64,000 nt of DNA, from contig JARGNG010000007.1 in assembly GCA_029213265.1 (NCBI GenBank), forward strand, positions 1 through 64,000. The letters run 5' to 3'. The first letter of the stretch is position 1, and each line of letters starts with the position of its first letter. Positions 1-7,334 of this stretch are shown here, in pieces. The position numbers and the translations under genes were made by a program. Source of the DNA: Verrucomicrobiales bacterium. Lineage in GTDB: Bacteria > Verrucomicrobiota > Verrucomicrobiia > Verrucomicrobiales > DEV007. Under the pieces are notes generated by a model. That model had not been told where the DNA came from. It searched no databases and worked only from the letters and a program-made list of their open reading frames with translations.

Positions 1-328
1 ATCTCGCCATTACAATGAGTGGAAGTCTTAGTAGTCGGCGATTTCTTGGCAGAACAGTATTTATTCGTAACACCTCGCGAAGTGATATCACGAAGCAAAT
101 TCTTAGCCAATAATCTCCGGAAAGCCCTGATCTAGCAAGGAGTTTCCTGCGATATCAGCGTCTATCCGGGGGAGTGCGGAGACAAGCGCGACAGCGACCC
201 GTCCCCGCTGATATCACGCGAAAGAGAGACCTCCGTTTCCGCTCGATTCCGTGATGAATCCAAAAACCCTGTTCAAAATACCAGTTTCCTCTTGACGGCT
301 CCAGTTTGGGCTGTTTTTTTTGAACAAC
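1..328. other. Non-coding region upstream of intI with GATATC palindromes
   Basis: I see no convincing gene here. A GATATC-centred palindrome occurs three times: GTGATATCAC at 82-91 (a perfect 10-bp palindrome), GATATCAGCG at 151-160 and CGCTGATATC at 206-215. The last two are exact reverse complements and could form a stem enclosing 45 nt. The string TGATATCACG is repeated directly at 83-92 and 209-218. These could be operators for the integrase or part of a recombination site; neither is proven. The region runs off the left edge, so anything further left is unseen. Confidence 0.6.
292..320 (+). promoter_or_regulatory. Possible intI promoter
   Basis: TTGACG at 292-297 is a good -35 match and lies 37 nt before the ATG at 329, the same spacing seen at several other genes here. 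The -10 position (315-320) is an all-T hexamer, which is weak. If used, the mRNA would begin within a few bases of the ATG. Confidence 0.35.
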
Positions 329-1678
329 ATGAGCGCAATGATGACACGTTGGTGTTGGAGGACGGACCTTCGCGAGTTCCGGGGCCTATCGGAGCAGGAT
401 AAAACCGGTTTTTTGCTGGTCCTGGAATGGTTTGAGAACTTCCGGCTGCGGTACGAACTCGACGCCGGGCGGGAGGCAGCGAAGACCTTTTGGAGAATGG
501 AGGTGCTGTGTGAAGATCGCGAGAGGGAGCCCTGGCAGCTGGAACAGTGGGAGTCCGCGGTTCGGTGGTACCTGAACTGGCTGGATGCCTGTGCCGAGGC
601 GAACGCGGATCACCGCAGCCTGCCGGAGCGCATCCGGGTGGCTGTCTATTCAGCCTGTGCAAGGCGCGGGTTGTCACGGCGCACGAAGCAGTGCTACGCG
701 GCCTGGGCGGCCCGTTATGCGGCCTTCGCCAAGGGAGAGCGCGAAGCCATGCAGGTGGAAACCGCAACCCGCTTTTTGACTTCGGTGGTCGAGGATGAGG
801 ATTGCGCCTATTCAACGCAGAAACAGGCTCTCAATGCGCTGGCGCTCTTCTTTAAGCAGGTCTGCGGAGTGGAGGAGCCGGTCTTTGGTGTCCGACTCAG
901 GAAGACGGGAACGAGGATTCCGGTCGTGCTGTCGAAAAAGGAAACCCAGGCGGTCTTCCGGAATTTGGAGGAAGCATCGGAGAAACCAAAGAAGAAGCCG
1001 AATCAGCCGGTAAACCGATATGCCCTCGCGGCGCGGCTGCAGTATGGCGCGGGGTTGAGGCGCTCGGAACTGATACGTCTGCGAATGAAGGATGTCGATC
1101 TGGAGCGCGGGACCCTCACGGTGCGCCAGGGAAAAGGCGACAAAGACCGCGTCACGATGCTTCCGAAGAGCTTGCTTCAACCATTGGCCGCGCAGATCGA
1201 GGAGGCGCGCACGATTTGGCAAAAAGACCGCGTTGCGGAGCTTGCGGGTGTCCATATCCCGGGAGCCTTATCGCGAAAATTCAGACGGGCGGCGGAGAGC
1301 TTTGAATGGTTTTGGCTTTTTCCGGCACGGCAGACATCGATGGATCCCGAAACCGGATTGAAACGCCGTTATCACCTGCATGGGCAGGTCTACAATGAGG
1401 CGATCAAGCGCGCCGCGAAGAATGCCGGGATTGAAAAGCGGGTCACGAGTCATGCGCTCCGCCACTCCTTCGCGACCCACCTGTTGGAGGGCGGAACCGA
1501 CCTGCGCTCCATCCAGGAACTACTCGGCCACGAAGACATCACGACGACGGAAATTTATCTGCATGTCGCAGTCGGAACCAACGGCCTCGGGGTCGAGAGT
1601 CCGCTGGACGGGTTGGAAGCGGAAGAAACGGGTCTGGATTTGGTAGATAAACCGGACCCGGCCGAAGTGGCCTACTGA
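329..1678 (+). CDS. intI: Integron-type tyrosine recombinase (IntI-like integrase)
   Basis: This is a site-specific tyrosine recombinase of the integron integrase type, which normally recombines attI and attC sites. About 95 N-terminal residues precede the usual SAM-like core-binding domain (residues ~100-185). The catalytic domain carries GLRRSEL (Arg ~244), HALRH (His375, Arg378), LLGHED (His401) and the nucleophile Tyr410 in TEIYLHV. The insert around residues 306-342 (GVHIPGAL to WFWLFPAR) is the IntI-specific additional domain, which separates it from XerC/D. All catalytic residues are present, so the gene looks intact. I chose ATG 329 because a TTGACG hexamer lies 37 nt upstream; TTG at 320 is the longer alternative. 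A repeat block begins at its stop codon. The long N-terminal arm is, as I recall, common in verrucomicrobial and planctomycete IntI proteins. Confidence 0.93.
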   Translation: MSAMMTRWCWRTDLREFRGLSEQDKTGFLLVLEWFENFRLRYELDAGREAAKTFWRMEVLCEDREREPWQLEQWESAVRWYLNWLDACAEANADHRSLPERIRVAVYSACARRGLSRRTKQCYAAWAARYAAFAKGEREAMQVETATRFLTSVVEDEDCAYSTQKQALNALALFFKQVCGVEEPVFGVRLRKTGTRIPVVLSKKETQAVFRNLEEASEKPKKKPNQPVNRYALAARLQYGAGLRRSELIRLRMKDVDLERGTLTVRQGKGDKDRVTMLPKSLLQPLAAQIEEARTIWQKDRVAELAGVHIPGALSRKFRRAAESFEWFWLFPARQTSMDPETGLKRRYHLHGQVYNEAIKRAAKNAGIEKRVTSHALRHSFATHLLEGGTDLRSIQELLGHEDITTTEIYLHVAVGTNGLGVESPLDGLEAEETGLDLVDKPDPAEVAY

Positions 1679-2057
1679 AACGGCTCCGGCCACGGGAAAG
1701 TGAGTATCCACGTCGATACGCTCCAAGCCATCCCTTTGCGCCTCTGCGCCTCTGCGCCTCTGCGCCTTTGCGTGAGATCGCTTGCCCGCCGCACGGAACT
1801 TCCCCAACTTCCAACTTCCAACTTCCAACGTTGAGCGTTCCGAAACGGCTCCGGCGTCGCGGAAATGCCCCGTCACAGGTGATGGCGGACAGTGCGCAAT
1901 ATGAGCCTCTCAACAGGACAGAGCAGGAGCTCTATCCTCCCTTTGCGCCTCCGCGCCTTTGCGTGAGACCGCTTGTCCGCCCGGCGGAACTTCCAACTTC
2001 CAACTTCCAACTTCCAACTTCCAACTTCCAACTTTGAGCGTTCAACGTTCAACGTTC
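1677..2057. repeat. Two-unit composite repeat with heptamer tracts
   Basis: Two units share the same order of blocks. Unit 1 starts with GAAACGGCTCCGG at 1677, overlapping the intI stop codon, and unit 2 starts with the identical 13-mer at 1842, 165 bp later. Each then has variable sequence, a CCTTTGCGCCT tract (1733 onward with CCTCTGCG repeated in tandem; 1939 onward), GCGCCTTTGCGTGAGA, a CGCTTG/CCGCC block, and tandem heptamers of CAACTTC (1804-1829 and 1990-2034) followed by CAACGTT-type units. No convincing gene lies in 1679-2084. Such heptamer tracts resemble short tandem repeat families of other bacteria; the function is unknown. Confidence 0.8.
1914..1940 (+). repeat. Dispersed hairpin repeat, copy 1
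   Basis: Contains AGAGCAGGAGCTCTATCCT inside an imperfect inverted repeat (AGGACAGAGC with GCTCTATCCT). It is nearly identical, in opposite orientation, to the copy at 33101-33127, differing at one position across 23-24 bases. It sits inside unit 2 of the composite repeat. Confidence 0.65.
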
Positions 2058-2084
2058 CAGAGCCCACTCCCCTTCCCCGGCGCT

Positions 2085-2597
2085 CTATCGATAAGCGTAG
2101 ATCACGGCCCAGTCCTGATCCCGGTCGATCGTTGTCTTGAGCGACAGGCGGACGTAGTAGACGCCGGTCAGTTCGGGCTCGACGATAATGCTGACGAGAT
2201 TGCTTTCTTCGAAAGGAACGGTTTTGGCCGGGATGATTTTTCCCTCGCTGTCGTAGACATTCAGGTTCACCCCGGCATCGCGGCTCGGGACGGCGAGCCA
2301 GAACTGGTATTCGTTCCGGCGGAAGAGCTGCACCTGGATGAGTTTGGCTTTGCCGGGAGCGATGGTGCCGCTCCACCAGGATTCCCGGAGGATGAATTTG
2401 TTTTCCCCGGAGAGGCTCGGGATGGCGGCCTTTTGCGCAATCAGCTTTACATCGTTGAGCTCCTTGTCCCGCTGCAGTTGACGCTTCGCCTCCTCGACAG
2501 TGGAAACCTCCGTCCCCTCCTGGGCGGATGACGAAAGACCACTTCCCCAGCACAGGGCGGCGGCGAAAAGGAGGGAAAGGAGCGGCTTAACTCTCAT
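2085..2597 (-). CDS. Exported protein of unknown function
   Basis: I do not recognise this 170-residue protein. It has a clear signal peptide (MRVKPLL, a hydrophobic stretch, cleavage near SSSAQ at residues 22-26), then a short charged, coiled-coil-prone segment (residues ~33-58). The beta-rich C-terminal half (VNLNVYDSEGK to YYVRLSLK) resembles the bacterial pre-peptidase C-terminal or jelly-roll modules in general pattern only. Its start overlaps the end of the upstream gene (2587-3384) by 11 bp, so the two are almost certainly co-transcribed and perhaps act together in the periplasm. Its 3' end faces the composite repeat next to intI. Confidence 0.7.
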   Translation of the reverse strand: MRVKPLLSLLFAAALCWGSGLSSSAQEGTEVSTVEEAKRQLQRDKELNDVKLIAQKAAIPSLSGENKFILRESWWSGTIAPGKAKLIQVQLFRRNEYQFWLAVPSRDAGVNLNVYDSEGKIIPAKTVPFEESNLVSIIVEPELTGVYYVRLSLKTTIDRDQDWAVIYAYR

Positions 2598-3384
2598 AAA
2601 TGGCTGCGACGAGGTTTTTCGTGGCGAGAGAAATTTCGATCACGTTTCCTTTGCTGACCTGCCCGTTGGCATCGCTTTTCATCAACGACTCGAGATGAGC
2701 GAGGGTTTGGGAAACCTGGGTGAACAACGCACCGCGGCGGGCCCGCTTCGGCAGTCCGTTGAAATCGGTTTTGAGCTGCTTGACGAGGTCGGGCTGATTC
2801 AAAAGATCGGAGGCCTCTGCGGAGTAGTCTTCTTTCAGAACCGCGGCAAGGGCTTCGGTTCCCCCGAGCCATCCGCCAAGGGAGACAAGGGCCACGAGTT
2901 CATCGTCGCGAAGCTCCTTCATTTTGTTGATGACGGTTTGACGGGTCTTGTCCAGTTCGCTCCGGACCATTTCCCAGTCGCCGGTCCCGGCGCCATTGAT
3001 GATGGAATTGGCGTGCTCCTGCACTTCGGATTCCACTCCGAGTGATCCGGCGAGACGCAGCACTTCGCGACCGATTCGGCGCACGCTTTCTTTCTCCTTG
3101 GCCTGCACGGCAATGAATCCTTCGGAAACGACGAGTCCAAACAGCATCGCAGTGCGGGAGCGGTTGGCATTGAGTTGAATGGCACGGTCTGCGACCTGGC
3201 CGGCCCAGTCACGCGGCCCGAGTTTGTCGAGGGAGGAAAAGATCTCAAGGGGAATCGGAATCACCGACTCTTCCACGAAGACATTGTTCGGGTCATTCAG
3301 ATTGATGGAGGCCGGTCCATCCTGGGCAAGAAGGCCAAGGGAAGTTCCTGCGAGCAGGAGGGAAGTGACGAGAGCGTTTTTCAT
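2587..3384 (-). CDS. Exported mostly helical protein of unknown function
   Basis: This 265-residue protein starts with a standard signal peptide (MKNALVTSLLLAGTSLGLLA, cleavage near AQD). The mature part is predicted to be largely helical, without cysteines or recognisable catalytic motifs. A run around residues 130-200 (KMKELRDDELVALVSLGGWL and onward) suggests paired helices of a repeat-like fold. It is the first gene of a two-gene unit with the exported protein at 2085-2597. The upstream DNA is AT-rich and carries the dyad TTAAGA-tt-TCTTAA (3399-3412), which recurs upstream of the DUF4407 gene. No function is assigned. Confidence 0.7.
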   Translation of the reverse strand: MKNALVTSLLLAGTSLGLLAQDGPASINLNDPNNVFVEESVIPIPLEIFSSLDKLGPRDWAGQVADRAIQLNANRSRTAMLFGLVVSEGFIAVQAKEKESVRRIGREVLRLAGSLGVESEVQEHANSIINGAGTGDWEMVRSELDKTRQTVINKMKELRDDELVALVSLGGWLGGTEALAAVLKEDYSAEASDLLNQPDLVKQLKTDFNGLPKRARRGALFTQVSQTLAHLESLMKSDANGQVSKGNVIEISLATKNLVAAIYES

Positions 3385-3398
3385 AGCATGACGAGGGG

Positions 3399-3420
3399 TT
3401 AAGAAATCTTAAATACTATA
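3399..3420 (-). promoter_or_regulatory. AT-rich promoter region with 14-bp dyad
   Basis: On the minus strand TATAGTAT (3413-3420) is followed by TTAAGATTTCTTAA (3399-3412), a perfect TTAAGA/TCTTAA dyad with a 2-nt spacer, ending 14 nt before the ATG at 3384. The same 14-mer in the same orientation relative to the gene is found at 41476-41489. It could be an operator. Confidence 0.45.
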
Positions 3421-3453
3421 ACTTCTAAAATAAACGATTGAAACAAAAATTAA

Positions 3454-4224
3454 TCACAAAGCGCGGGCAAAGGCGCCTCCGTCGACGAGAAGCATTTCCC
3501 CGGTGACGTAGCTACCCGCTTCGCTCGCAAGGAAGATCGCAGGTCCCGCCAGTTCCCGGGGCTGGCCCCAGCGTTTCAGGGCGGTGATGTCGGAGAACTC
3601 CTGCTGCTGCTCGGCGTTGAGCAGGTTCAGAGGCATATCGGTCAGAAACGGTCCCGGGCCGATGCAGTTCACGGTGATCCCAAACTCTCCCAGGTCGAGG
3701 GCGCTGGCCTTGGCGAGACCGAGAAGAGAGGCCTTTGTCGCCGAGTAGGAATTCCGGCCCGGCTTCGAGCCGACCCCGAGAACGGAGGAAATGTGGATCA
3801 CCCTCCCCCACTTCTGTTCTTTCATCTTCGGGACGAGTGCCCGCGTCAGGCGCATGATGGAGGTGAGGTTGATCTCGACGGTCCAGTCCCAGGTTTCGTC
3901 ATCCACCTCGTCAATCGGCTGTGGCTTGTTGACCCCGGCATTGTTCACGAGAATGTCGACGGTGCCAAAGGTATCGAGAGCGGCCTTCGCGAGTTGGTCG
4001 GCACTTTCCCGATTGCTCATGTCCGCAACCTGGTAGTGAACCGCGACATCGAGTCCCTCCTGGATTTCGGCAACGGCGGCCTGCAGCTCTTCCTCATGGC
4101 GACTGCAGATCATGACATCCGCTCCGCATTCGGCAAATCCGCGGGCCATGGCTTTTCCGAGTCCGCGACTGCCTCCTGTAACGAGGGCCCGTTTTCCCGA
4201 CAAATCGAATAATTCGCTTGGCAT
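3454..4224 (-). CDS. Short-chain dehydrogenase/reductase (SDR)
   Basis: A classical SDR of 256 residues, the usual length, that would oxidise or reduce an alcohol or ketone with NAD(P)(H) in the cytoplasm. The cofactor motif TGGSRGLG is at residues 16-23, NNAG at 94-97, the catalytic Ser at ~147, and Tyr160/Lys164 in YSATK. The C-terminal VTGEMLLVDGG is typical. Similarity is to the gluconate 5-dehydrogenase / 3-oxoacyl-ACP reductase branch. It is divergent from, and 71 bp away from, a UxaA-family sugar-acid dehydratase, so a role in hexonate or uronate metabolism is a reasonable inference, but the substrate cannot be read from sequence. Confidence 0.88.
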   Translation of the reverse strand: MPSELFDLSGKRALVTGGSRGLGKAMARGFAECGADVMICSRHEEELQAAVAEIQEGLDVAVHYQVADMSNRESADQLAKAALDTFGTVDILVNNAGVNKPQPIDEVDDETWDWTVEINLTSIMRLTRALVPKMKEQKWGRVIHISSVLGVGSKPGRNSYSATKASLLGLAKASALDLGEFGITVNCIGPGPFLTDMPLNLLNAEQQQEFSDITALKRWGQPRELAGPAIFLASEAGSYVTGEMLLVDGGAFARAL

Positions 4225-4295
4225 TCCGAATGATGCACGTTGAGGTTCCTTTTCGCAAGTGCGCGCGCTACACCTTTTGTGCTAATTTTCCCCCT

Positions 4296-5945
4296 ATGAA
4301 TCCCGTTCTCCTGATCGATCCGAAAGACAATCTGGCTGTCGCCCTCCGCGATATTGAGGCGGGTGAAACGGTGGAGGCGGCGGGCCGGACCTATGAGGCG
4401 GCGGAACGAATTCCCTCCAAGCAAAAGATGGCGCTGGTTGATTTTTCGAAAGGCGATACGGCCACGCTCTTCGGAGTCACCGTGGGCATTGCCGGGGAGC
4501 CGATTGCCAAGGGCGGTCTCATCCACACGGGCAACCTGATTCACGATGCCGACGACTTCAGCGGAGAGCGCGGGCAAATCGGGGAATGGAACGCGCCGGA
4601 TGTGAGCGACTGGAAGGGACGCACCTTCGAAGGATTTCACCGTAGCAATGGCGAGGTCGGAACGGCCAACTACTGGGTCGTGATTCCCATGGTCTTCTGC
4701 GAGACAAGAAATGTGAATGCGATCCGGGCGGCCTTTGAGTCCTCTCTCGGCTATGAGAAGACGAGCCACTACCAGCGTCTCGCGAATCATCTCGTCGGTG
4801 GATACCGAAGTGGACAGACATCGGCGGAGTTGTCGGAGATCGAACTGGAGGAAAGTCCCGACCCGGCCGCGGATCGCGTTTTCCCCAACGTCGACGGGAT
4901 TAAGTTTCTCACCCACACGCTCGGTTGCGGTGGAACCCGGGGCGATGCCGAGGCGCTCTGTGGACTTCTCGCCGGTTACATCACCCACCCCAATGTTGCC
5001 GGAGCAACAGTGCTCAGCCTGGGTTGTGAAATCGCGCAGCTCGAGATGCTGGAAAAGGCGATCCGCGATCGCGAGCCGAATTTTGACAAACCTCTCCTCA
5101 CCTACACGCAACAGGGTTACCCCGATGAGCGAACTCTCTTGAGTTCCGCGATCAAAGACACTTTCCTGGGGCTGGTCGACGCGAATCAGCTCAGCCGTGA
5201 GCCGGCCCCTCTCTCGAAGCTGTGCCTCGGTGTGGAATGCGGCGGAAGCGACGGCTTTTCCGGGATCTCGGCGAATCCGACGCTCGGCGAGTTCTCTGAC
5301 CGCCTCGTCGCGCTGGGCGGTCGAGTCATTCTGTCCGAGTTTCCGGAACTCTGCGGGGTCGAGCAGGAACTGATCAATCGCTGTGTGTCCGACGAGGTGG
5401 CACAGCGCTTTGCTCAACTCACCTCCGCCTACGCGGAGTGTGCCCGTGCTGTGGGAAGTGATTTTTCGGAAAACCCGAGCCCGGGAAACATTCGGGACGG
5501 ACTGATCACCGATGCGATCAAATCGGCCGGGGCAGCCAAGAAGGGCGGCACTTCCCCCGTCGTAGCGGCCCTGGATTACCCGGAAGTGGCGACCGAAAAC
5601 GGGCTCAACCTTCTCTGCACTCCGGGCGGCGACGTCGAATCGACGACCGCCATGGCCGGCGCCCACGCAAACCTGATCGTTTTTACCACCGGCCTCGGAA
5701 CCCCGACGGGCAATCCTGTCTGTCCCGTGCTGAAGGTTTCGACGAATACCGAACTGGCGGAACGCCTCCCGGATCTGATCGATTTCGATACCGGTGCGAT
5801 CATTCGGGGTGAAGCGACCCCGGCAGGGCTTTCCGTCGATATGCTCGAACTCCTCATCGAGGTGGCCTCGGGGCGGCATCCGACAAAGGCCCAGCAGCTC
5901 GGTCAGGACGATTTCCAGCCCTGGAAGCGCGGTGTTTCCCTGTAA
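4296..5945 (+). CDS. UxaA-family altronate/galactarate dehydratase
   Basis: This cytoplasmic enzyme of the altronate hydrolase/galactarate dehydratase family removes water from a sugar acid (altronate to 2-keto-3-deoxygluconate in the best-known case). The first ~90 residues are a SAF domain (VALRDIEAGETV). The rest is the catalytic domain, with HTLGCGGTRGDAEAL and VLSLGCE, whose conserved Cys and His probably bind metal. At 549 residues it is somewhat longer than typical UxaA. The ATG at 4296 is chosen because it opens the SAF domain; an upstream in-frame ATG at 4218 would overlap the SDR gene. A GCTAAT hexamer ends 9 nt before this ATG. Altronate versus galactarate specificity is not resolved. 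Confidence 0.87.
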   Translation: MNPVLLIDPKDNLAVALRDIEAGETVEAAGRTYEAAERIPSKQKMALVDFSKGDTATLFGVTVGIAGEPIAKGGLIHTGNLIHDADDFSGERGQIGEWNAPDVSDWKGRTFEGFHRSNGEVGTANYWVVIPMVFCETRNVNAIRAAFESSLGYEKTSHYQRLANHLVGGYRSGQTSAELSEIELEESPDPAADRVFPNVDGIKFLTHTLGCGGTRGDAEALCGLLAGYITHPNVAGATVLSLGCEIAQLEMLEKAIRDREPNFDKPLLTYTQQGYPDERTLLSSAIKDTFLGLVDANQLSREPAPLSKLCLGVECGGSDGFSGISANPTLGEFSDRLVALGGRVILSEFPELCGVEQELINRCVSDEVAQRFAQLTSAYAECARAVGSDFSENPSPGNIRDGLITDAIKSAGAAKKGGTSPVVAALDYPEVATENGLNLLCTPGGDVESTTAMAGAHANLIVFTTGLGTPTGNPVCPVLKVSTNTELAERLPDLIDFDTGAIIRGEATPAGLSVDMLELLIEVASGRHPTKAQQLGQDDFQPWKRGVSL

Positions 5946-6490
5946 AAGGAGCCCTCCGTTTCCGGGATTTCGAACTGCGGAACGGGCTTCGGGGTGCCTA
6001 ACAAACACCGCGAATCTGCACTTGCGGGAGGCTGTGCCCTCCGTAAGTTAGGCGCGTGCTGGTCTGCACGTCAAAATGGTATCGATTCCAAAGAATCATG
6101 GAACCGCGAAAAGTGCGGTCAGGGAGATTTCCAACGATAGGAAAGCTCCCCCGTTTTCGCATGCCGGACCACACAACCAAACTCTGCGGAGCGTGCCTCT
6201 TGGTGCGTCGTTCGGCGCCGATCAGTCCATAGAACTGTCGCCGTCAGCCCTGGTCCTGAGACCGGTTCGACACGAAACCCGTGGGAGGAAAGTTCCTCTT
6301 TCCATTCCCCGAATTTCTTACGACGCCCACGCATCACTGCCCTACCGGAATCACTTTGCTGTGGAATTTTCTGACATCTCCGTTCGGGAGAATCAGTCAT
6401 CTCGCATCAGTTCTGGAAATGCAATGCGCTCCGCAATCACGCAAAACGTCGGCACCGAAGCCGACACGAACCAGAAAGCTTCCAATCGAA
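5946..6490. other. 545-bp non-coding region before the RRM gene
   Basis: No convincing gene is seen. A hairpin just after uxaA (CCGTT...AACGG, 5956-5960 with 5981-5985) may end its transcript. At 5996-6053 an outer inverted repeat GCCTAAC/GTTAGGC encloses a strong inner hairpin (6020-6047, arms CTTGCGGGAGG and CCCTCCGTAAG). The remainder, about 6060-6490, has no clear structure and could include a long 5' leader for the RNA-binding protein downstream. Confidence 0.5.
5996..6053 (+). repeat. attC-like inverted repeat with inner hairpin
   Basis: The ends GCCTAAC and GTTAGGC fit the integron core consensus RYYYAAC/GTTRRRY and lie 58 bp apart, within the attC size range. However, the inner hairpin abuts only the right core and leaves about 18 nt unpaired on the left, which is not the symmetrical attC fold. 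It may simply be a chromosomal hairpin repeat. An IntI-type gene lies 4.3 kb to the left. Confidence 0.3.
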
Positions 6491-7255
6491 ATGGAAAAAC
6501 AATCATTAAACAGTCCCTCTCTCCGCCGCCGGAACAATCGTCCGTCGGGAGGTGGGAATCGCAACAGCAATCGCAATCGAAACCGGGGTGGCCGGAATCG
6601 CAATTCCTCCAGTGGTGGGGGCCGCAATAGCGGAAATCGAAATCGCAGCCAGGGAGGTGGAGGGAGTCGCAATCGTTCCCGCCGTCGTCCTGAGCCAAAG
6701 CAGACGACGGGTCAGAAGATTCTCTCTGTTTTGACTTTCGGCCTTCTCGGAAAGCCGAAGAAGAAGACGCGACCGAAGTCAAAAACGGCCGAGCAGCCCA
6801 AGCAAACGCAGCGGCAGCAGGCTCGCGCCAAAGAGGCAGCGAACCCGAAGGCTCCCGCAAAGAAGCGTCGCAACCGCACGGAAGTCACCTCGGGTCGTCT
6901 CTATGTCGGCAACCTGAGCTATGACACCAGCGAGAACGAACTCGAAGAGCTCTTCCGCGGAATCGGAAACGTTTCCAGCGCTGAGGTCGTGACGAACTCC
7001 CGCACCCAGCAGTCGAAAGGTTTCGCATTCGTGGAAATGGCCTCGATCGATGAAGCCAAGCGCGCTGTCGAGGTCCTCGATGACCAGGACTTCATGGGTC
7101 GCAAGCTCATCGTAAGCGGTGCCCGCAGTGAGGGCCCTCGCGAAGGTGAGGAAGAGGAAGGCTCCGAAGCTTCTGATTCCTCAGGCAAGGAAGAAGTTAC
7201 TTCTTCCGACGACGCCGAAGAGGAACAGCCTGTGGCCGGAACCGCAGAATCCTGA
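6491..7255 (+). CDS. RRM RNA-binding protein with Arg/Asn/Gly-rich arm
   Basis: A single RNA recognition motif (residues ~132-210 of 254) shows RNP2 LYVGNL and RNP1 KGFAFVEM, so it should bind single-stranded RNA. The N-terminal ~75 residues are a disordered Arg/Asn/Gly/Ser-rich tract built from near-repeated NRN and GGG units, encoded by reiterated AATCGC codons. A Lys/Arg-rich linker follows, including GKPKKKTRPKSK. The C-terminus is strongly acidic (EGEEEEGSEAS and onward). Bacterial RRM proteins are usually small (80-110 residues), so the long charged arms are unusual. ATG 6491 is chosen because the repeat-rich arm begins there; a longer reading to 6281 lacks coding character. A strong terminator follows. 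Confidence 0.85.
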   Translation: MEKQSLNSPSLRRRNNRPSGGGNRNSNRNRNRGGRNRNSSSGGGRNSGNRNRSQGGGGSRNRSRRRPEPKQTTGQKILSVLTFGLLGKPKKKTRPKSKTAEQPKQTQRQQARAKEAANPKAPAKKRRNRTEVTSGRLYVGNLSYDTSENELEELFRGIGNVSSAEVVTNSRTQQSKGFAFVEMASIDEAKRAVEVLDDQDFMGRKLIVSGARSEGPREGEEEEGSEASDSSGKEEVTSSDDAEEEQPVAGTAES

Positions 7256-7270
7256 TCCAGAATCCTTATG

Positions 7271-7308
7271 AAAACGCCGGAATGACATTTGCTCATTCCG
7301 GCGTTTTT
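7271..7308 (+). terminator. Rho-independent terminator
   Basis: A perfect stem of about 15 bp (AAAACGCCGGAATGA, 7271-7285, with its complement at 7293-7307) and a 7-nt loop end in TTTTT. It closes the RRM gene transcript and separates it from miaA. Confidence 0.9.
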
Positions 7309-7334
7309 CGTTTCCGCCGTCGATTCTTTCCGAG

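Noticed and set aside
311-326. A LexA-like box in front of intI
   Set aside because: The sequence TG-T8-GAACA recalls the verrucomicrobial LexA motif as I remember it (TGTTC-N4-GAACA), but the left half lacks the C and the spacing is one base too long.
320-328. TTG 320 as the intI start
   Set aside because: It is possible, but the ATG at 329 fits the promoter spacing seen at other genes and needs no rare start codon.
1679-2084. attC cassette sites in the repeat block after intI
   Set aside because: GTTGAGC at 1830-1836 fits one core half, but no matching RYYYAAC partner lies at a suitable distance and the tracts do not fold as attC.
5998-6400. Possible small genes on the minus strand before the RRM gene
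   Set aside because: The reading frames (5998-6180, 6119-6400) have no recognisable start context, domain or codon character and overlap hairpins.
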